In this document: positions 60,291 through 64,000 of the stretch, piece by piece
How positions within the stretch are numbered: the first letter of the stretch is position 1
How the letters are laid out: each line of letters opens with the position of its first letter
Source: Desertimonas flava
GTDB taxonomy: Bacteria > Actinomycetota > Acidimicrobiia > Acidimicrobiales > Ilumatobacteraceae
Direction of reading: 5' to 3'
Assembly (NCBI RefSeq): GCF_003426815.1
Contig: NZ_QKYK01000005.1
Coordinates: forward strand, 1 to 64,000
Length of the DNA: 64,000 nt
Notes under the pieces: model-generated
What the model was told of the DNA's origin: nothing
Seen by the model: only the letters and a program-made list of their open reading frames with translations
Database searches by the model: none
Translations under genes and position numbers: made by a program

Positions 60291-61105
60291 TGGGTGCCAC
60301 GGGCACCGCGTCGATCGGCCCGGCGGCCTACAGCGACGGCGTGCCGACCGTCGCGTTCTGCATTCGGCGGGCATCAGGTGAGGTGCTCGCCGCGCGCTCG
60401 GGCGACGAGCCGTTCTACGCCGCCTCCACGGTGAAGCTCGCCGTCCTCGCCGCTGCGGCGCGCGCGTTGCAGTCGGGGGCCGTCTCGCTCGACACGCCGC
60501 TCGTCAGCACGGACACGTTCACATCGCTCGTGCCCGGCGCGCCGAGCTACCGGATCGTCCCCGACGACATCGACGAGGGGATGCCGCCGCCGGGCACGCC
60601 GATGTCGTTCGCCGCCACCGTCGAGCGCATGATCGTCGTGTCCTCCAACGAGGCCACCAACATGGTCACCGAGGTGGTCGGCCTGCCCGCCGTCGGCGCC
60701 GCCCTCGCCGATGCCGGCGCGACGTCGAGCAGCTTCGACAGCATGTACTCCGATTTCGCCGCCGTCGCCCAGGGCGCCACGCGGTTGACGACGGCCGACG
60801 ATCTCGCCCGGCTGATGTCGGCGCTCGTGCTCGGCGAGCTCGCCGACCCCGAACGCACGGCGTGGATGCTCGGCCTCCTGGTCCGCCAGGAGGACCGCCT
60901 CCTCACGGCGCACGTTCCCGACGGCGTGCCCTTCGGCTCGAAGTCGGGCTGGGTCGACGGGATCCGCCATGATGTCGCGTTCGTCGGTGAGCCGGGACCC
61001 GGTGCCCTCGTCGTCGCCGTCTGCACCCGCGGCTACGAGCCGCCGGCCGCCGAGGAGACGATCCGCGCGCTCGGCGACCTCGCCGTGCACCTCCACTCGT
61101 CCTGA
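60290..61105 (+). CDS. Beta-lactamase-fold serine hydrolase (class A-like)
   Basis: 271 residues; the start overlaps the amidotransferase stop (TGATG). Active-site motifs of the class A fold: YAASTVKLAVLAAAAR (S46-x-x-K49), VVSSNEATNMVTEV (S118-x-N120) and FGSKSGWVDGIRHDVAFV (K218-S-G). No signal peptide or lipobox, so it would act in the cytoplasm, which is odd for a beta-lactamase. A peptidase or esterase role linked to imported peptides or cell-wall fragments is more likely (inference); resistance is not claimed. Confidence 0.8.
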   Translation: MGATGTASIGPAAYSDGVPTVAFCIRRASGEVLAARSGDEPFYAASTVKLAVLAAAARALQSGAVSLDTPLVSTDTFTSLVPGAPSYRIVPDDIDEGMPPPGTPMSFAATVERMIVVSSNEATNMVTEVVGLPAVGAALADAGATSSSFDSMYSDFAAVAQGATRLTTADDLARLMSALVLGELADPERTAWMLGLLVRQEDRLLTAHVPDGVPFGSKSGWVDGIRHDVAFVGEPGPGALVVAVCTRGYEPPAAEETIRALGDLAVHLHSS

Positions 61106-61244
61106 TGACGGGTCGCCGGCCGCCGGCGACCTCGAGTGTGACAGGGGACGTTCATACTGAGCTCACGTCACCTGTCGCGTCCCGGCCGGATGACGAATCG
61201 GCGTCCATGCCCTGCGTCCCTCCGAACGAAAGCGAGCCGCGAGC

Positions 61245-61769
61245 ATGAAGGCTCCCCACCTGTCCCCCGTCCCCGACCGACCGGTGCCCCCGGCCCTGAC
61301 GTCGCTGTGGTTCGACGGGTCACCCGTCGAACCAGGGCTGCAGCTCCTCCCCCCGTCGCAGCGGTTCGATCCCCGCCGGGCCTCGGTCCGCTTCCTGCTG
61401 CGACGCATGGCGCTCGGCACCGACCGCTTGGTGCACTTCGACGCCGGCTGGGACCCGATCGCACGTGAGCTCGTGACGAACCTGGCAGCGATCGATCCCG
61501 CGTTCGCGATCACGACGGCCGCCGCGCTCTGGGCGGAGCTCCGTGTCGTCACGTCCATCGACGACGAGCCCGGTGTGCGCCGCCTGCTGCGCGAGGCCGC
61601 CGGCGAGTCGATGACGCGATGCGAGCGCTGCGGCGAGCCCGGTCGACCCGTCCGGTGCATGCCGCGCCAGCGCACGTTGTGTCCCGGCCACGCCGCCGAG
61701 CACCGCTTCGACGAGGCCGTCAGGGTCACCGTCGAGAAGCTGCGGGCGGCCGAGCAGCGGTCGGCCTGA
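61245..61769 (+). CDS. Unknown protein with C-terminal zinc-knuckle-like motif
   Basis: 174 residues, unrecognised. The first 110 residues are mixed helix/strand with RASVRFLLRRMALGTDRLVH and NLAAIDPAFAITTAAALWAE. The last 50 contain CERCGEPGRPVRCMPRQRTL followed by CPGHA: four Cys and a His spaced like a treble-clef or zinc-ribbon. RCMPRQRTLCPGH suggests metal binding. ATG at 61245 with AGCGAG upstream. No partner gene makes its function clear. The 139 bases before it hold nothing recognisable. Confidence 0.5.
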   Translation: MKAPHLSPVPDRPVPPALTSLWFDGSPVEPGLQLLPPSQRFDPRRASVRFLLRRMALGTDRLVHFDAGWDPIARELVTNLAAIDPAFAITTAAALWAELRVVTSIDDEPGVRRLLREAAGESMTRCERCGEPGRPVRCMPRQRTLCPGHAAEHRFDEAVRVTVEKLRAAEQRSA

Positions 61770-61792
61770 TCGACGCCCGGCCCGGCGTCTGG

Positions 61793-61807
61793 GACACTGG
61801 GCGCATG
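61793..61807 (+). promoter_or_regulatory. Leaderless-type -10 element before the DUF4326 gene
   Basis: GACACT (61793-61798), then 6 bases, then the ATG at 61805. Confidence 0.35.
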
Positions 61808-62080
61808 CCGCAGCGACATCAACGCTCCCGGCGCAAGGGGGCCCACCTGCCCGAGGGCACGGTCGTGGTGAGCCGTCCCACCAGATGGGGCAACCCGCAC
61901 CCGATCAGCCTCGGGCGACCCGAAGCGGTGCGTCGCTACCGCGACGATCTGCTCGCCGGCCGCCTCGCCGTCACCGTCGAGGACGTGAGACGCGAACTGC
62001 GTGGCAAGGACCTGGCGTGCTACTGCCCGCTCGACGGTCCCTGCCACGCAGACGTCCTCATCGAGGTGGCGAACGCCTGA
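61805..62080 (+). CDS. DUF4326 domain protein
   Basis: 91 residues. EGTVVVSRPTRWGNPHPISL and LRGKDLACYCPLDGPCHADV are the two halves of DUF4326, with the conserved R-x-x-x-W-G-N-P and C-Y-C-P---P-C-H motifs. The Cys/His pattern suggests metal or nucleotide binding; the family has no settled function and is common in phages and actinobacteria. Convergent with the multicopper oxidase gene, with a 28-base gap. Confidence 0.8.
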   Translation: MPQRHQRSRRKGAHLPEGTVVVSRPTRWGNPHPISLGRPEAVRRYRDDLLAGRLAVTVEDVRRELRGKDLACYCPLDGPCHADVLIEVANA

Positions 62081-62108
62081 CCGGCGTTCGCCACCTCACA
62101 CCCCCCGA

Positions 62109-63560
62109 TTACTCCGCCGGATTGACGATCAGCGCCGTCACCATGCCGAACATGCCGTCGTCGGACTCGACGTGGTTGAGGATGTGGCAGTGCCACACCC
62201 AGGTGCCGGGCAGCTCGGCGTGGAAGAGCACGGTGTAGCGCTCACCGGGCGACACGAGGATCGTGTCGGCGGCGTACGGAGCGTCGAGCGGCTCGCCGTC
62301 CTTGGCGACCACCAGCTGCTCGAAGCCGTGCAGGTGCATCGGGTGCACCTGGAGACCCTCGTTGTAGTACGTCACCCGCACCCAGTCGCCCTCGTCGACG
62401 ACCACCGGCTCGGTCGCCGGGAAGCTCTTGCCGTTGAGCGTCAGGCCGATCGCCCCGGCGTCGTTGACCACCATCGGGAAGTCGAGGGCGATCTCCATGT
62501 CCGCTGGGACCTCGATGCCAGAGATCGTCGTGCCGGCCACCGACGGCAGTTCGCCGACGTACATCGTGCCGAACAGGCCGTTGGGCACCGCCGTGTGGCC
62601 GTGGGCGTGGGCGTGGTACATGCCGATCCCCGCCTCGGTCGTGGTGTAGCGGTAGGTGAAGGTCTCGCCCGGCTCGACGAGGTCCTGGGTGAGCGGCGCC
62701 ACGCCGTCCATCTCGTTGGGGACGTCGATGCCGTGCCAGTGGATGTCGGTGCCGAGGGGCAGCTCGTTGGTGATCTCCACCTCGACGGTGTCGCCGACGT
62801 CGACGTTGATCCGCGGCCCGGGCACCATGCCGTTGTAGGCCCACGCCTCGACGATCTGTCCGGGTGCGACCTCCCAGTCGACGAGCGAGGCGGTCAGCTC
62901 GAAGTGCTTGGTGCCGTCGGCCAGGATCGTCGGCTCGAGCACCTGGTTGCCGCGTCCCTCGGTCTCGGCCGGGAACTCCAGCACGGAGTCGATCATGCGC
63001 TGGTCCATCGCGGCCGCCTCCTCCTCGGTCATCATCGCGTGGTCCGAGTGATCGGCGGCACCGGCGGCCGCCGCGGCGTCGTCGCCGACGACGAGCGTGG
63101 CGGTCATCCCCGAGCCGGCGTGGCCGGGGATCTCGCAGTAGACGGTGTAGGTGCCCGGCTCGAGATCGGAGATGTCGAGCGTCGCCGTCCCGCCGGAGGG
63201 GATGTTCTCGCTCAGCAGGTCGGTGCCCTCGATGCCGAGGTTGTGTTCCATCGAGCCGCTGTTGGTGATCTCGATCGAACCGCCGACACCGATCTGGGCG
63301 GCGGACAGGGCGATGGAGAACTCGCTGAGGTCGGCCGAGATCACCGGCCGGTCGGCGGCGGCCCCTCCGCCACCACCGTCGGACTTCCGGAGGGCCAGGC
63401 CGATGCCGATGATGCTGGCGAACAGCACGAGCACGGCGACGCCGAGCACTCCGAGCGTCCAACCATCACGGCTGATGCGGTATCGCTCGACCTCGCCTTC
63501 GAGCCGGGAGATCCGCTCCTCCGGGTCGTCGATCGGGGGCGGGGGGGTGATCACGTCCAT
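62109..63560 (-). CDS. Membrane-anchored multicopper oxidase with extra N-terminal cupredoxin domain
   Basis: 483 residues. Short cytoplasmic head, one membrane helix (TLGVLGVAVLVLFASIIGIG, about 35-57), a cupredoxin domain (75-160, with His106, Cys142, His147 and Met152 as type 1 copper ligands: YCEIPGHAGSGM), an Asp/His/Met-rich linker, then two oxidase cupredoxin domains. Copper motifs: DIHWHGIDVP (274-276), MYHAHAHGHTAVPNGLFG (316-322), HPMHLHGF (406-411) and WVWHCHILNHVESDDGM (457-470). With no type 1 Cys in the first oxidase domain and one (Cys458) in the second, it resembles two-domain laccases rather than NirK nitrite reductase. The extra cupredoxin could pass electrons in. Outer face of the membrane. 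Confidence 0.85.
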   Translation of the reverse strand: MDVITPPPPIDDPEERISRLEGEVERYRISRDGWTLGVLGVAVLVLFASIIGIGLALRKSDGGGGGAAADRPVISADLSEFSIALSAAQIGVGGSIEITNSGSMEHNLGIEGTDLLSENIPSGGTATLDISDLEPGTYTVYCEIPGHAGSGMTATLVVGDDAAAAAGAADHSDHAMMTEEEAAAMDQRMIDSVLEFPAETEGRGNQVLEPTILADGTKHFELTASLVDWEVAPGQIVEAWAYNGMVPGPRINVDVGDTVEVEITNELPLGTDIHWHGIDVPNEMDGVAPLTQDLVEPGETFTYRYTTTEAGIGMYHAHAHGHTAVPNGLFGTMYVGELPSVAGTTISGIEVPADMEIALDFPMVVNDAGAIGLTLNGKSFPATEPVVVDEGDWVRVTYYNEGLQVHPMHLHGFEQLVVAKDGEPLDAPYAADTILVSPGERYTVLFHAELPGTWVWHCHILNHVESDDGMFGMVTALIVNPAE

Positions 63561-63689
63561 GGTCGATCATCCAACGGGTTCGCCGGTCCCGGTCGACACG
63601 GACGACGGTCCCGATTGTTTGGGACTTTCGGCCCCCTTCTCCAGGCGATCACGCCGAAGCACCGGGAACCGGGCCAGATCGCGCCAGCA

Positions 63690-63937
63690 CGAGACCCAAG
63701 ACTCGATCGGTGACAGCCGTCACGATCGAGCCCCAGATCCCGGACCGGTCGCGTTTCCGGGCGTTCATGTCGGAGCCGTGGGTCAGGCACAGGTCTGTTC
63801 GCTGTGCTGCGGCACGATGGTCTGCTCCTGAGGCTGGAGTGCGGCTCGTGGGGACGTTTCGGGGGCTGGATCGTGACGGTTTTCGTCACGATCCCGCCCC
63901 AGACCACCGAATGGCACGATCGAGCCCCAGATCCCGG
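63690..63937. repeat. Two further GATCGTG palindromic repeats (copy E and intact copy A)
   Basis: Copy E (about 63699-63737): CGATCGGTGAC-AGCC-GTCACGATCG, followed by GAGCCCCAGATCCCGGA. Copy A (63841-63937): GGATCGTGACG (63868-63878) pairs with CGTCACGATCC (63884-63894), then CCGAATGGCACGATCGAGCC and CCAGATCCCGGA. Copy A is the intact reference for the IS-interrupted copies B and D. The stretch 63561-64000 has no credible gene. Confidence 0.75.
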
Positions 63938-63953
63938 AGCGGGTGCCGAAAAC

Positions 63954-63988
63954 GACACGGGCGGCCCCCGCGCGGGGTCGCCCGTGTC
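63954..63988. terminator. Terminator-like hairpin at the window end
   Basis: GACACGGGCG (63954-63963) pairs with CGCCCGTGTC (63979-63988), and the 15-base middle is itself self-complementary (CCCCGCGCGGGG). Very stable. It may end a gene lying to the right of the window. Confidence 0.6.
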
Positions 63989-64000
63989 CGTCCCACCAGG

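Noticed and set aside
60290-61105. True secreted beta-lactamase
   Set aside because: No signal peptide or lipobox, and a coupled amidotransferase gene; motifs support the fold but not antibiotic hydrolysis.
61355-61385. tRNA-like GGTTCGATCCCCGCC stretch
   Set aside because: It resembles a T-arm but lies inside a coding gene and no acceptor stem, D-arm or anticodon arm can be built around it.
62109-63560. Copper nitrite reductase NirK
   Set aside because: The first oxidase domain lacks the type 1 Cys of NirK (the motif is HAHAHGH), and the Cys is in the last domain as in two-domain laccases.

Overview
The window is very GC-rich and gene-dense, with few spacer regions. It carries an F420-type luciferase-like oxidoreductase, paired disA and radA, a LppM-like lipoprotein, large LuxR regulators of the LAL type, SARP/BTAD regulatory domains, acyl-CoA synthetases and an actinobacterial tad pilus locus. 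Together these point to a free-living heterotrophic actinobacterium. The mix of genes fits the Acidimicrobiia (Ilumatobacter-like) best, but that placement is inference. No tRNA, rRNA or CRISPR array was seen.

Layout. 1-574: an IS30-family transposase cut by the window edge, its terminal repeat, and the repeat it abuts. 581-3200: an HxlR regulator divergent from a carboxymuconolactone-decarboxylase-like protein, an M15 peptidase, and an LLM-family oxidoreductase. 3324-15286: a galactoside utilisation island. A DeoR regulator and a GH2 beta-galactosidase diverge from a sugar ABC importer (binding protein plus two permeases), a GH36 alpha-galactosidase, galT and galK. galE and an importer ATPase are not in the window. 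15549-16947: an IS481-family element inserted in an intergenic palindromic repeat. 17180-25076: a lipoprotein, an SRPBCC protein, a DUF6734-like protein next to a strange 893-residue collagen-like/helical protein, then disA and radA. 25388-29482: two acyl-CoA synthetases and an aminoglycoside-phosphotransferase-fold kinase. 29506-40891: a complete minus-strand tad (Flp pilus) operon: prepilin peptidase, CpaB-like, CpaE-like, TadA, TadB, TadC, Flp pilin and three TadE/G-like pseudopilins. It ends in a transmembrane LysM-BTAD regulator. 41260-49925: a VUT-family transporter, an unknown Ig-like protein, two tandem paralogous LAL regulators and a class-V aminotransferase. 50018-53233: an acyl-CoA dehydrogenase, a toxin-antitoxin-like nucleotidyltransferase pair and an LD-carboxypeptidase. 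53419-61105: a five-gene peptide ABC importer, a class-I glutamine amidotransferase and a beta-lactamase-fold serine hydrolase. 61245-63560: two small proteins and a membrane-anchored multicopper oxidase. 63561-64000: repeats and a terminator-like hairpin.

The most unusual content is outside the coding regions. Three families of intergenic hairpin elements recur. One of them hosts both insertion sequences of the window. Two 18-bp boxes flank the LAL regulator pair, each centred about 41 bases upstream of a predicted transcription start. At least nine genes have a -10-like hexamer exactly 6-7 bases before the start codon, which suggests widespread leaderless transcription. Start codons were chosen by overlap, ribosome-binding site or this leaderless spacing, and doubtful ones are flagged.
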